Notes: generated from the sequence alone by a model not told the origin. 64,000 nucleotides of DNA from AAA164-E04 sp014239995 (GCA_029247315.1 JAQWLM010000099.1:35185-99184); one strand, 5' to 3'. Counted from the stretch's first letter, positions 40,967 through 50,955 are shown. Numbers and translations: made by a program.

Positions 40967-43201
40967 ATGAGCAATTCTGACGCAAAGCCAAAACTTGATT
41001 TGGATTTGGAATCGGCCTTTTTGCCGGCATGGGCACAAAAGTCTTCGGACGATAACCCTTATGCCAAGTACGAAGGAAGAGATAGGGATTTTGGTGGTGG
41101 CGACCGAAAGGGAAGACGTCGTAGGGACGATTTCGGGAAGCCATCCAGGAAACGCGAGAGTGGAGCGCAGGGCCGAGGGCCCAGACAAAGTGGTGGACGA
41201 GCCGACTCGCGGTCGACTCGCAACGATCGTCGCGGTCCAGGAGAAAATACCTCCCGTCCGGGAGCTGTGAACCGTGGTCAATCCAGAGATAAACCTAGGG
41301 CCGGAAGGGGTGATTCAAGAGGTTTCAGGGGGCACGGTGGAGCCAGGCGGGATAGACCCCGTCGCAGTCGTCAGGAGATTCTGGATTCGTTGCCGCAGCT
41401 TAAAACTCAGATTATCCCTGAAGCTCCTGGTGTGGCTTTGTTGGCCAAACGCATTCGTTTGCAGGGTAGGGCTTATCCCCTTTTCGATATAGCCGGATTG
41501 TTCCTTCAAAGTCCCGATCGCTACCATATTCGACTAACTTCCCAATCCCAACAGAAGGATCAGGGACAACAAAATATCTGGCAATGCAAGATGGATCAAA
41601 GCGTTTGGCTCAGTGAGGATGATGCCGTTCAACATGTGCTTCAGTCCTCCTTGGATACCTATTACAGTGCTGAAAAAACGGAGACAGATCCGCCTAAAGG
41701 TGCCTTTAATTTTGTTGCCCAGTGTGGTATGTCAGGTGTGGTACTAGGCCCTCCTAACTATCATGGATATCAGGCCCGTTTAAGGGAATTACATGAGGAA
41801 CGCTTTGCTCGGATGGATTTTGAACAATACAAATCCAGAGTGAAAATTGTTCAGGACGCAGAGGTTGTTCAAAAGTGGCTGGATGAACAGAGTTGGACCA
41901 CGGAATATACTGACATAAAGCAACCCGAGAATCAAAAGCTTCAATCGTTGGATGAAGTCGATGCGCACTTTCGAGCAAATTACCTCGGTGACGCCATTCT
42001 CTGCGCCCGTTCCGTCCAGATTCCTGGCGATGAGAAAAGACAGTCCTGTCCCCCTGTTCGTGACTTGGTGCGTTTCCATGTAGATGATCAAAAACGATTT
42101 CCACTTCAGTTGGCTACGGAGCTGAGTCAGCAGTTCACACGCCAAGGACTTCAGTTTTTCAAGGTCAACAAAACGGTAACCCACGTTTCCGTTTCGCGTC
42201 CCCATTATCTCGACCTTGAAACAATACCCGTCTCAACAACGGTCAAGAGTATTGTTCAATTCATCAACACAACTCCGGATTGTAATCGTAGCAAGGTAAT
42301 GAACATGTTGCTGTCCGGTTCAGCCTCCACTGAATCTACAGTTGCTGAGCAACGTGAAGATGTTGCATCCCAAAACGAAACCTCCGAGAACACCGCAGCA
42401 GGTAGTAGTGAAGCATCCGTCAGTGATAGCGAGGGTGTGAAAAGCGGTGAGGCAAAAGAGGCGAGCACTGCCGCTGAGACAGCAGTCAAAGATGAGGTGG
42501 TTTTGACCCCCGAGCAAACCGCTGTGACAACAGACCTTCACTGGTTGATTCATCAGGGGCATGTGATTGAGTTTTCCAACGGCAAACTAGAAACAGCCAA
42601 GAAACCCAAGGAGCAGGCTCCCAAGAAACCCAAGGAGCAGGCTCCCAAGAAGCAGCCAAAGCCAGATAAAAGATCCACTAAGGTTTCTACCGCTGATGCC
42701 TTGAGTAAAGATGGTAAACCTTCCTCAAAATCCGTTCCTCAAGTTTTGACTTCCACCAATGCCCCTGATGCAGTCAAAGACAAGGGTCATTCAACATCAG
42801 GTAGTGATGAAGTCGCGGAGCAGCAAGCTAAGGAACATGTGATGACACCCAGCTCCGCACAGAAGGAAGAAACCGCCAGTCCTGAAGAACCCAATCAGGG
42901 GCAGAAATCAGGAAGTGAAAAAGCCGATCCAGAAACCCAAATTGTCTCCTCATCTGCTTCTTCGGAACCTCCCTCAGAAGGGGATGTTGCCGAGACTGCC
43001 TCAAGTGCAGTAACTGAAAACACACTCAATCCATCCAATGGAGAGGATGAAGGTAAATTGGTTGAAACGCCCCATGCTGAAGTAACCGCTGCTTCCAAGA
43101 AAACCTCCACCACACCACCTCAGGAACCCGGTGTAGAGACGAAAGCCGAGGTAAGCACGGAATGCGATGACAAGCCCGCGGATGCTGAACATGGCTCATA
43201 A
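40967..43201 (+). CDS. RG-rich putative nucleic-acid-binding protein of PVC type, function unknown
   Basis: A 744-residue protein starting at the ATG at 40967. Residues about 45-150 are very basic and RG/RR-rich with many R-G, G-R and R-D-R pieces, as in disordered RNA-binding tails. A folded middle part (about 150-445) contains F-V-A-Q-C-G-M-S-G-V-V-L-G-P-P-N, R-F-H-V-D-D-Q-K-R-F-P-L-Q-L-A and F-F-K-V-N-K-T-V-T-H-V-S-V-S-R-P. After an acidic linker a small conserved stretch (T-D-L-H-W-L-I-H-Q-G-H-V-I-E-F, near 535) looks like a winged-helix end. The last 200 residues are Lys, Glu and Ser-rich low complexity. From memory, similar unnamed proteins occur in Verrucomicrobiota. Overlaps purM by 11 bp. 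Confidence 0.75.
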   Translation: MSNSDAKPKLDLDLESAFLPAWAQKSSDDNPYAKYEGRDRDFGGGDRKGRRRRDDFGKPSRKRESGAQGRGPRQSGGRADSRSTRNDRRGPGENTSRPGAVNRGQSRDKPRAGRGDSRGFRGHGGARRDRPRRSRQEILDSLPQLKTQIIPEAPGVALLAKRIRLQGRAYPLFDIAGLFLQSPDRYHIRLTSQSQQKDQGQQNIWQCKMDQSVWLSEDDAVQHVLQSSLDTYYSAEKTETDPPKGAFNFVAQCGMSGVVLGPPNYHGYQARLRELHEERFARMDFEQYKSRVKIVQDAEVVQKWLDEQSWTTEYTDIKQPENQKLQSLDEVDAHFRANYLGDAILCARSVQIPGDEKRQSCPPVRDLVRFHVDDQKRFPLQLATELSQQFTRQGLQFFKVNKTVTHVSVSRPHYLDLETIPVSTTVKSIVQFINTTPDCNRSKVMNMLLSGSASTESTVAEQREDVASQNETSENTAAGSSEASVSDSEGVKSGEAKEASTAAETAVKDEVVLTPEQTAVTTDLHWLIHQGHVIEFSNGKLETAKKPKEQAPKKPKEQAPKKQPKPDKRSTKVSTADALSKDGKPSSKSVPQVLTSTNAPDAVKDKGHSTSGSDEVAEQQAKEHVMTPSSAQKEETASPEEPNQGQKSGSEKADPETQIVSSSASSEPPSEGDVAETASSAVTENTLNPSNGEDEGKLVETPHAEVTAASKKTSTTPPQEPGVETKAEVSTECDDKPADAEHGS
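42599..42646 (+). repeat. 24-bp tandem duplication inside the RG-rich gene
   Basis: AAGAAACCCAAGGAGCAGGC plus TCCC occurs twice without a mismatch (42599-42622 and 42623-42646), encoding two copies of K-K-P-K-E-Q-A-P, with a degenerate third start following. The identity of the two copies indicates a recent duplication in the disordered tail. Confidence 0.9.
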
Positions 43202-44249
43202 AACTGCATACACCCGCGCTGGTGTAAACATTGACCTTGGGAATCAAGTCAAACAGACCTTGCCGGAGGCATTGGCATCAACTCAACGCCGGGAGGTTCT
43301 TGGTGAGGTGGGAGGGTTCGGTGGCCTTTTCGCTGCAGGTTTCAGAGGCTATAAAAAGCCTGTATTGGTCTCCAGTGTGGATGGGGTTGGAACCAAACTG
43401 AAGGTGGCGTTCATGACGCGTCGGCATGACACGATTGGTGAGGATCTGGTCAACCACTGTGTGAACGACATACTTGTCTTAGGTGCTGAACCTCTCTTTT
43501 TCCTGGATTACATCGGTGCGGGTACTCTCAAGCCCAAGGTGTTTGACGCTATCATTAGGGGATTTGTGCGTGGATGTAAGGCTAACGACTGTGCGTTAAT
43601 TGGTGGTGAAACGGCTCAGATGCCCGGTTTTTACCAAGCGGGCGAATATGATGTCAGCGGAACCATCGTGGGGGTTGTTGATCAATCGCGCATGTTAGAT
43701 GGTAAAAAGATCAAAAGTGGTGATTGTGTCATTGGCGTGGCATCCAGCGGATTGCATACCAATGGCTACTCTTTGGCCCGCAGTATTCTATTTGACAAGG
43801 CAGGACTCAAACCCTCCTCGCGACTCGTCGACCTTGGAGGTCGGGTAGATGACGCCCTGATGGCTGTGCATACGAGTTACAATAAGGTCGTGCATCGTCT
43901 GCTGAAAAGATTCAACGTCCCAGGGAAACCTCTCCAAATTAAGGCGATGGCACACATTACTGGAGGCGGATTTCAGGACAATATTCCGCGTAATCTTCCA
44001 GAGAATCTTGACGTGCGTATCCAAAAGGAATCTTGGCAAATACCGCCGCTCTTCAAATATCTTCAACGTGAGGGGAAGGTGGATGAACGCGAGATGTTTC
44101 ATGTTTTTAACATGGGGATTGGACTCACCATCACGGTGGCTGCAAGCAAGGCTGCTCCGGTTCTTACCGCTCTTCGACGAGGTGGGCATCCATCCTGGGT
44201 TATTGGCGATGTGGTTCCGGGCTGTGGTGAGGTTATCTTCAGTCGTTGA
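43191..44249 (+). CDS. purM: Phosphoribosylformylglycinamidine cyclo-ligase
   Basis: Closes the imidazole ring to form AIR in purine synthesis, using ATP. The 352-residue protein has Y-x-x-A-G-V-N-I-D near the start, G-G-F-G-G-L-F-A-A, S-S-V-D-G-V-G-T-K-L-K-V-A with the catalytic aspartate, H-C-V-N-D-I-L-V-L-G-A-E-P-L-F-F-L-D-Y, and G-G-E-T-A-Q-M-P-G-F-Y, all standard PurM motifs. I use the ATG at 43191 since the family homology begins within a few residues; the longer frame to 43167 lies inside the upstream gene. The 11-bp overlap with the RG-rich gene implies coupled translation, and no other pur gene is nearby. Confidence 0.95.
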   Translation: MAHKTAYTRAGVNIDLGNQVKQTLPEALASTQRREVLGEVGGFGGLFAAGFRGYKKPVLVSSVDGVGTKLKVAFMTRRHDTIGEDLVNHCVNDILVLGAEPLFFLDYIGAGTLKPKVFDAIIRGFVRGCKANDCALIGGETAQMPGFYQAGEYDVSGTIVGVVDQSRMLDGKKIKSGDCVIGVASSGLHTNGYSLARSILFDKAGLKPSSRLVDLGGRVDDALMAVHTSYNKVVHRLLKRFNVPGKPLQIKAMAHITGGGFQDNIPRNLPENLDVRIQKESWQIPPLFKYLQREGKVDEREMFHVFNMGIGLTITVAASKAAPVLTALRRGGHPSWVIGDVVPGCGEVIFSR

Positions 44250-44342
44250 TGACTGGCCCCAGGAGAAACTTTGGAGAGCACAAGCTCCCATGTGTTCCAT
44301 GGTATTGAGTTCTCAAATCTATGTTCCGATACCACCCATGCT

Positions 44343-46526
44343 TCACTGAATGAATCCGTGGTACAAGCCCATATAGTAAGGCAGTAAAAACACTGTTCCA
44401 CTGGCCAGGACCGTCCCATTGCCCCCGTAATCCAATTCCCATGGATTGGTGTTCCAGTGATTGAAGTGTCTGTTTTCGATTGGGAGAACCTTTCCGTTGA
44501 CTCTGTAGCCGTGGTTTGGGTTTGGTTCTCCCAGGATATCACTCACATTCTGAGCAGGCAGCGGGACGATGTCGAGTCTGTGACTGTTTTTTGATGACCA
44601 ATTCAAGCGATCCAACGGGAATCCTTTCAAGGTTTCAATGGAATCGGTCAGCCAATCGGAGTGCGGTTCAATAGAATATCGTCCCCAAGGGTTGGTGGCT
44701 TTTTCGCCCATGGCATGCGCTCCAAACGCAAAATGAAAGAATGGATTAAGCTCTGGGGCCTCGTTGCGCCATGCGGCATAAAACGAGAGCAGCATTTTGT
44801 TACGCAGGCTGCTTTTAGGTGTGTAACGAAGCAAATTATAATAGCTCATGAAGGCCATTTCATCATCGGACTGGTTTCCAGTGCCGATGCCACGATGAAT
44901 CTTGTAGATCATGGCGTTTGTATCGTATCCGTGCTCACGCACAAGTTGTTCTTGATGATCCAGGTATCTTGCTTCTCCAGTGACATGGGCTGCAACGGCG
45001 AGATAGGATAGCAGGCTGAGGGACTTCAAGCCGCGTTCTTCCCACCAACTGTAGTCATGATTGAGTGCTTCCGGAGAATACACACCCCATCGGGTGACTG
45101 TTTCTGTGTGATCCACCAGGTTGTAGCCGTGTTGGATGATGTGATCCGTCAGGTCTATGACGACCTCTTGCACGCGTCGCTTTTCTGCAGCTGTGGTAGC
45201 GACCAGATCATAATAAAGCGGGTAAAAGAAATAGTGTCCATCAAGCTCGTCTGAGCTTGTATCGCTTTTCCAGAACCATTTTCCATCCGCACTCTTTGGC
45301 CACCGTGGTTCGTAAATTTTCCATAGACTATCCCGTTTTTTTTGCATCTCTCTGTCCCTTTCCAATCGTCCTTCGTTTGGATCAGGATGTGATGTAGAGC
45401 GTATCGTTCGGGCCACAAAACCTTTGGGCGCCGGGTGGGAGCCCCCTTGGGTTACTTTTTGAAGGAAACGAAGGGCTTCGAATGCCTGCGTTGCACGACG
45501 CTTGGCCGCAGGATTCTTTGTAGCTCCATACGCGAAGCACTCCGCCGCACCATACATGCTTGTCCACAGCCCATCATTGTCGCTGTCGTGATAGTGAACA
45601 TTGGATTTGTCTCCTGGTGATGAGAGACTTACTTCGGAAACATATCCAAAAGGGGTGCGCTTGATCTGTGTTTCGATTTCATGCTCGTAAAAAGACGCCT
45701 TTTCCGCAAGGGTCATTCCTTGCCTGTGAATCACGCCCACTCCATTGGAGGTCGCGACCCAGAGACTTCCCATTGGGTCTACTTTCAGGTCCCTTATGTC
45801 ATCGCTGGGAATCCATCGACGTCCTTGACGGTAAGACCACTGATCATTGGCAAATCGAACCAGGCCGAGGTGTGTGCCAAACCAAACCTCCCCATTGGGA
45901 CCTGCCGTCAGGCAGGTGAAATCGCTGTAGGGTAAACCATCCTTACCTTCGTAGAATACCCATCCATCTTTGGTAAGGCATGCTGCCCCAGCTAAGGTTC
46001 CGAACCATACCTGCCCCTGGGTGTCCAGAGTGATTCCCCTGACATCAGACCTTCCCCATTCTCTCCCTTTACCATCTTCAACGATCCATGGGCTCAGTTT
46101 TTCATCCCTTTCAATCTGTAGTCCGTTGCTGGTCGCTGCCGCCCAACGCCCATCGCCCAACTGCACGGCTTGATGCACAGTTAATTTTTTAGAGTGCAGT
46201 CTGGTAGGAAGTAATCCATGAGCCAGTAATAGCGTGGGTGCTTCAGACGAAGTCCACAATTCTCCTTGAAATTGTTCCCAACCATCTTCGCTTTGTGCAA
46301 AAATCCCTCCTTCCGGATTCGGGAGAATACGATGTATTGAATTCGACCTCAACCCATCCGAGATATCATAGAATGTTGTTGTCTCCTGAAGGAATGTTCC
46401 CACCTTAACAGGTATTTGTGCCGTGTAGCTGATGGAAGTGCAGAGGCTCAACAAGCAGGGTATTAGCCAGAGACTCGTACGATTAAAGAGGGATATAAAA
46501 TTGTTGCTCGTGGAACCTGTTAGCAT
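44343..46526 (-). CDS. Secreted propeller protein fused to an alpha/alpha-toroid-like domain
   Basis: A 727-residue exported protein with a signal peptide (L-W-L-I-P-C-L-L-S-L-C-T, ending T-A-Q). Residues about 30-285 form repeats of the two-component-regulator propeller type: D-V-R-G-I-T-L-D-T-Q-G-Q-V-W-F-G-T, then C-L-T-A-G-P-N-G-E-V-W-F-G-T-H-L-G-L and L-K-V-D-P-M-G-S-L-W-V-A-T-S-N-G-V. From about 290 on the chain is helical with many Trp, Tyr and His (D-N-D-G-L-W-T-S-M-Y-G-A; W-W-E-E-R-G-L-K-S-L-S-L-L), like (alpha/alpha)6 barrels of polysaccharide lyases or glycosidases. No histidine kinase domain is present. Likely a polymer-binding or degrading protein; no catalytic assignment made. 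Confidence 0.8.
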   Translation of the reverse strand: MLTGSTSNNFISLFNRTSLWLIPCLLSLCTSISYTAQIPVKVGTFLQETTTFYDISDGLRSNSIHRILPNPEGGIFAQSEDGWEQFQGELWTSSEAPTLLLAHGLLPTRLHSKKLTVHQAVQLGDGRWAAATSNGLQIERDEKLSPWIVEDGKGREWGRSDVRGITLDTQGQVWFGTLAGAACLTKDGWVFYEGKDGLPYSDFTCLTAGPNGEVWFGTHLGLVRFANDQWSYRQGRRWIPSDDIRDLKVDPMGSLWVATSNGVGVIHRQGMTLAEKASFYEHEIETQIKRTPFGYVSEVSLSSPGDKSNVHYHDSDNDGLWTSMYGAAECFAYGATKNPAAKRRATQAFEALRFLQKVTQGGSHPAPKGFVARTIRSTSHPDPNEGRLERDREMQKKRDSLWKIYEPRWPKSADGKWFWKSDTSSDELDGHYFFYPLYYDLVATTAAEKRRVQEVVIDLTDHIIQHGYNLVDHTETVTRWGVYSPEALNHDYSWWEERGLKSLSLLSYLAVAAHVTGEARYLDHQEQLVREHGYDTNAMIYKIHRGIGTGNQSDDEMAFMSYYNLLRYTPKSSLRNKMLLSFYAAWRNEAPELNPFFHFAFGAHAMGEKATNPWGRYSIEPHSDWLTDSIETLKGFPLDRLNWSSKNSHRLDIVPLPAQNVSDILGEPNPNHGYRVNGKVLPIENRHFNHWNTNPWELDYGGNGTVLASGTVFLLPYYMGLYHGFIQ

Positions 46527-46801
46527 CCAATCATGATAAGTGGATATTGTAAAATGTCCATGTTTGACCTGTTGGTTATACTGCTATTCATTCCATAAGG
46601 GGTGCGGTCATCGACCGCCTCGTTGTGGAACAAGAAACACTTCATGCCTTGTTTTGTAATATACTTATCCTTGAAACGGATCAGAGGCATGTGCATGATG
46701 GTAGCGTGTATTCAGGTTTAATTAGCTTGTGTATCCGAGTGTTCAATCTTCCCTTGAAGGATTTTGCATGGGTTCTTTGCCCAAAGCCTCGTGATGTCTT
46801 C

Positions 46802-49612
46802 ATGCCTGTTATCATGCGATGGCATTTTGCATTTTTGTTGATCCTCTTCGCGCCTGGCCAGGGGGTTTGCATGTCAGACAAGCCGACTTTCGAATCCCGT
46901 ATCGGGCCCATGATCCATACATATTGTCTGGAGTGTCATTCCAGCCACAAAAAAAAGGGAGATCTGGATCTTGAGGCCATGCTGACACCCGGCATGTTTT
47001 CGCGATATTTTAAGGAATGGGAAAACGTTGTTGAGCAACTCCATGCCGGTGATATGCCTCCGCCAAAGGCCATACAACCTCCACATACCATGCGACAGTT
47101 CCTGGCGGATGCCGTGGACTTGGCTGTCGCTGAATCCTCCAGCCATGACGCGGGAGATCCTGGTGATGTTCTCCTTCGTCGAATGACTCAGGCTGAATAT
47201 TTATACTCCATTAAGGATTTGACCGGGCTTGATCTAGCCGTGCGTTCTCTCCTGCCTGAAGATATCGTGGGTGCCGAAGGATTTGCCAACACAGGTGAGG
47301 TACAATTCATGCAAAGTGCTACTTTGGAGCGTTATCTCGAAATTGCCCGCAAGGTCGCTTCGCACGCATTGGTTGGCTCTGGTAACTTGCATTTTTACCG
47401 TCATCCCGGACAAACTGGACAGGAATGGTCTGCCATTGAGCGAATTCAGGATATCTATCGGCGTTATGGATTCCGAACAGGTGCTGGAGAAGGTGCCGAG
47501 CCCTTTGGCTTGGAAATATTTCCAAAGGCATTCCTCGCTCTTTGGAAACATCAGCACCGAGGGCATTTTGGCACTCCTGGGCAGTCCCTGGAAGAAATTG
47601 CCAAGGGTGCAGATCTTCCGCCCTTGCTTCTCCAACACCTACAATTTCAACTTTCAAGGGCTGATGCTCAGCCTCCCTTGCAGGATATCATTGATCGATG
47701 GAACGATTTGCCTCCCCCCGAGGGGTTTGATGCAGCCGTTGAAATATCCGGTAGATTGTCAGGAGTGGAATCTCTTTTCACGCATATCCAGAGTTGGCAA
47801 AAGCAACTCGCGGAGAAGGTGTCTAATGCTGAAGAGAGTCGGCTACTGGATGTTCAGGCCGCTCTGAACTCTAAGGATGATGCGGCGATCGAGTTTGCCG
47901 GTGTGTTTCCAAGCAGCTCGCAAAGGGAACCCGCCCCATCTGATCGTGATCCCATACCTGCACCGTTCGACAACACCTACAATAACGTAGAACGAAATGC
48001 CTTTCATTATGAAATTAAATACCATCGCGAGGACACATACCTATCGAAATACCTGATCGACGCTCGCACAAGGAAACGTCTGGATGAAGCTTGGGATGAT
48101 TTGTATGACTCCTTTGCTTACCACCAAGCCATGGTGAACCTCCTGTGGAAGCATTTCCATGGACCGGAGCCACAATCGATGGATATCCATACCCTAACGC
48201 CTGAGAAACTTGCCTTATTACCCCATGCCCTGAAGAATTGGGTAAAAACCATGCAACATGCACAGAATAAACTGGATGTGGTAATGGAACGACAGGAAAC
48301 ACAGCATCTTCAGCAATGCCTTGCCTTTGCCGAACGGGCATGGAGGCGCCCCTTGCGGGAGCATCAGAGTCAGCAACTCAAACATTATTACGCCCGATTG
48401 CGGCATTCCATGAATCTTTCCCATGAGGAAGCCATCCGAACCCTCATCTGTCGTGTGTTGACGTCCCCCTATTTTCTTTACCGCCCCGAGTCGTCCCGCG
48501 GGGGCCAGATCATCAAGCCACTGGATAACTGGGAGCTAGCGTCTCGATTGAGCTACTTCCTCTGGGCTTCCCCTCCTGATAAAGACTTGAAAATAGCCGC
48601 CAGACAAGGATTGCTGGATGATTTGCAAGAACTTTCCCTGCAAACTCAACGCATGTTATCAGATCCGCGCATTGAACGATTTGCAGAAGAATTCTTTGGG
48701 CAGTGGTTTGGCTTTTACCGGTTTTCGGAATATCAGGGGGTTGATGAAACCCACTTTACCCATTGGACTCCCAGTCTCAGGTCCTCGCTTCACCGTGAGG
48801 CTTTGCTCTTCTTCAATCAACTTCTACAGAAGGATCGTCATGTTAACATGATTCTTCTCTCAGAGGATGGTTTTCTGAATCAGGAACTCGGTGGCCATTA
48901 CAAAATACCACTTCCTGACAAAAATGGGGGATTTCAAAAAGTTTCCCATCTTTCACGCTACCAGCGTGGCGGTTTGCTAGGCTTGGGTTTTGTACACGCG
49001 GTGACCTCGGCACCCCTTCGTACGAGCATTGTCAAACGAGGTGACTGGATTCTGCGCCGCGTCCTTGGTACGCCGGTGCCACCTCCTCCTGCGGATGCTG
49101 GTTCGATTGCTGTAGAGGGTGATCGTGGAAATAAAAAAACCATGCGTGAACTTCTCGAAGCACATCAACGGGACCAAAAATGTGTCCAATGTCATCAAAG
49201 GATGGATCCCCTTGGTTTTGCAATGGAGTCCTTCGGTGTCACGGGACAACTGCGAACCCATTATGAAAGTGGCTTACCTGTGGAGGATGGGGGTACCTTA
49301 CCGGACGGAACCCCTTTGCAGGGATTTGCGGGGATTCGAACCTATCTGAAGGATCAGATGCCCCTGTTTTACAGAACTTTTTGCACAAAATTACTCGGTT
49401 ATGGACTGGGGCGCAGGGAACAGCTCTCAGACCGAAAGCTGATCGATTCCATGATGGACTCGATTGGATCAGGCGAACCCATTTCTCAGCAGATTCTGCT
49501 TTTGGTGACCAGTCGTCAATTCAGGCATAAGCGTGTGGTTTCACAGGTGGCTGGTAATGGTGTTCGAAGTCTTACCGAATGGCCCAAGAAGAGAATAGCA
49601 ACTGTCCCATGA
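46802..49612 (+). CDS. PVC-type secreted cytochrome-like protein (DUF1587/1592/1588/1585)
   Basis: A 936-residue exported haem protein of the large planctomycete/verrucomicrobial family. From the ATG at 46802 (a second ATG at 46814 is equally good) a signal peptide leads to C42-L-E-C45-H46, a haem c site, then G-D-M-P-P-P-K and the DUF1587 segment L-L-R-R-M-T-Q-A-E-Y-x-x-S-I-x-D-L-T-G. W-E-L-A-S-R-L-S-Y-F-L-W-A-S-P-P-D belongs to DUF1592, and C794-V-Q-C-H-Q-R-M-D-P-L-G-F-A-M-E-S-F-G to DUF1588, a second CxxCH. DUF1585 ends the chain. The electron donor is unknown. Its stop overlaps the DUF1552 start by four bases; this pairing is the norm in these phyla. Confidence 0.9.
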   Translation: MPVIMRWHFAFLLILFAPGQGVCMSDKPTFESRIGPMIHTYCLECHSSHKKKGDLDLEAMLTPGMFSRYFKEWENVVEQLHAGDMPPPKAIQPPHTMRQFLADAVDLAVAESSSHDAGDPGDVLLRRMTQAEYLYSIKDLTGLDLAVRSLLPEDIVGAEGFANTGEVQFMQSATLERYLEIARKVASHALVGSGNLHFYRHPGQTGQEWSAIERIQDIYRRYGFRTGAGEGAEPFGLEIFPKAFLALWKHQHRGHFGTPGQSLEEIAKGADLPPLLLQHLQFQLSRADAQPPLQDIIDRWNDLPPPEGFDAAVEISGRLSGVESLFTHIQSWQKQLAEKVSNAEESRLLDVQAALNSKDDAAIEFAGVFPSSSQREPAPSDRDPIPAPFDNTYNNVERNAFHYEIKYHREDTYLSKYLIDARTRKRLDEAWDDLYDSFAYHQAMVNLLWKHFHGPEPQSMDIHTLTPEKLALLPHALKNWVKTMQHAQNKLDVVMERQETQHLQQCLAFAERAWRRPLREHQSQQLKHYYARLRHSMNLSHEEAIRTLICRVLTSPYFLYRPESSRGGQIIKPLDNWELASRLSYFLWASPPDKDLKIAARQGLLDDLQELSLQTQRMLSDPRIERFAEEFFGQWFGFYRFSEYQGVDETHFTHWTPSLRSSLHREALLFFNQLLQKDRHVNMILLSEDGFLNQELGGHYKIPLPDKNGGFQKVSHLSRYQRGGLLGLGFVHAVTSAPLRTSIVKRGDWILRRVLGTPVPPPPADAGSIAVEGDRGNKKTMRELLEAHQRDQKCVQCHQRMDPLGFAMESFGVTGQLRTHYESGLPVEDGGTLPDGTPLQGFAGIRTYLKDQMPLFYRTFCTKLLGYGLGRREQLSDRKLIDSMMDSIGSGEPISQQILLLVTSRQFRHKRVVSQVAGNGVRSLTEWPKKRIATVP

Positions 49613-50955
49613 GTCAACGTATTTCCAAGAGACATTTCTTGCGTGGAGCCGGTGTTTGCATGGCTTTACCTTTCTTTGAATCCATGCGTATCCGTTCGGA
49701 TCAGAGTGGCAAACTCCTGCCAGCTCAGTTGCCGCATGTTCCACCCACTCGCTTCGCCTGTATTTATTTCAGCAACGGCGTTGAACCTGCTCATTGGTGG
49801 GCGAGGACATCAGGGGGCTCCATGGAAATCGGGCCTGGTCTTTTACCGATGGAACCGCATAGGAAAGATATGATCTTCCTGAAAGGTTTATACAATGCAA
49901 AAGCCGTTGAACATCCTAGTCCCCATCTTGGCCGGATTCCCAATCTCCTTTCGGGTGCATGGGTAAGTAAGGAACAAAATACCATTCGGGTGGGTCAGAC
50001 AATGGACCAGCTTTTGGCTAAGGCTATTGGGCATCATACCCTGCTTCCTAGTTTGATTATGGGTATTGAGCCTACCGAGATGCGTTTGGAAGACGGCTTG
50101 TCCATGCTTTATGGATCGTGTATTTCATGGCGGACTGACACGCGACCCGCAATGAAGGAAATTTATCCGGCCCGTGTTTTTGACATGTTGGTTGGAGATG
50201 GCTCGGAACGTCATTTGGAAAGGAGCGTCCTTGATGAAGTTTTTTGTGATGCTCAAGTTTTGAAGGCACGCCTGAATAAACAGGATCAATCCAAGCTGGA
50301 TGAATACCTGGAGTCGATTCGAGATACCGAGCGTCGTATTCAGCAAGCTGCCTCAGATGTCACACTCGAGGGTTGGAATCCTCAATTGAAGTCCCCTAAT
50401 ATGGACCGTCCTGAAGAGGGTTTGCCTCAGGACATTCCACGGCATATGCGACTCATGATGGATCTTCTGGTGCTGGCTTTTCAAATGGATAAAACCCGGA
50501 TTGCCACTTGCATGTTGAACAACGATCTGTCCCAAATGAACTTTGGGTTTCTCAAAGGAGTAAAGGGAAGTTTGCATCTTGACCTGACTCACAATGGAAA
50601 GGATGCAGAACTGGAAGCCATGTATCTGAAAACTAACCAGTTTCATACAGCTCAGTTTGCTTACCTGGTTGAACGCATGAAGCAGATCAGGGAAGGGGAG
50701 GGGACGCTTCTGGATCATTCCCTGCTGCTTTTCTGTTCCAATCTTTTTGATGGTGACAGGCACCAGGCAAGCGAAATGCCCATGTTGTTGGCGGGACGTG
50801 GTGGAGGTAACCTTCAGTCAGGCCGCGTTCTTGACTATTCAATCCAGGCTGATGAGGAGCGTCGGGCATGCAACTTATATCTATCCATCATGTCTCGTAT
50901 GGGCCTCTCCGTTCCCCGGTTTGGTGATAGTAATCGCCCATTAAAATGGCTTTGA
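49609..50955 (+). CDS. DUF1552 secreted protein
   Basis: A 448-residue partner of the DUF1592-type cytochrome. The ATG at 49609 overlaps the upstream stop (ATGA). The N-terminus S-K-R-H-F-L-R-G-A-G-V-C-M-A-L-P is a Tat-like signal with K-R in place of R-R. The mature part has F-A-C-I-Y-F-S-N-G-V, L-P-M-E-P-H-R-K-D, S-P-H-L-G, R-D-T-E-R-R-I-Q, F-Q-M-D-K-T-R-I-A-T-C-M and H-S-L-L-L-F-C-S-N-L, as in the family. It resembles sulfatase- or phosphatase-fold DUF1501 relatives. Enzyme activity is unproven. Followed by a 9-bp hairpin. Confidence 0.88.
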   Translation: MSQRISKRHFLRGAGVCMALPFFESMRIRSDQSGKLLPAQLPHVPPTRFACIYFSNGVEPAHWWARTSGGSMEIGPGLLPMEPHRKDMIFLKGLYNAKAVEHPSPHLGRIPNLLSGAWVSKEQNTIRVGQTMDQLLAKAIGHHTLLPSLIMGIEPTEMRLEDGLSMLYGSCISWRTDTRPAMKEIYPARVFDMLVGDGSERHLERSVLDEVFCDAQVLKARLNKQDQSKLDEYLESIRDTERRIQQAASDVTLEGWNPQLKSPNMDRPEEGLPQDIPRHMRLMMDLLVLAFQMDKTRIATCMLNNDLSQMNFGFLKGVKGSLHLDLTHNGKDAELEAMYLKTNQFHTAQFAYLVERMKQIREGEGTLLDHSLLLFCSNLFDGDRHQASEMPMLLAGRGGGNLQSGRVLDYSIQADEERRACNLYLSIMSRMGLSVPRFGDSNRPLKWL

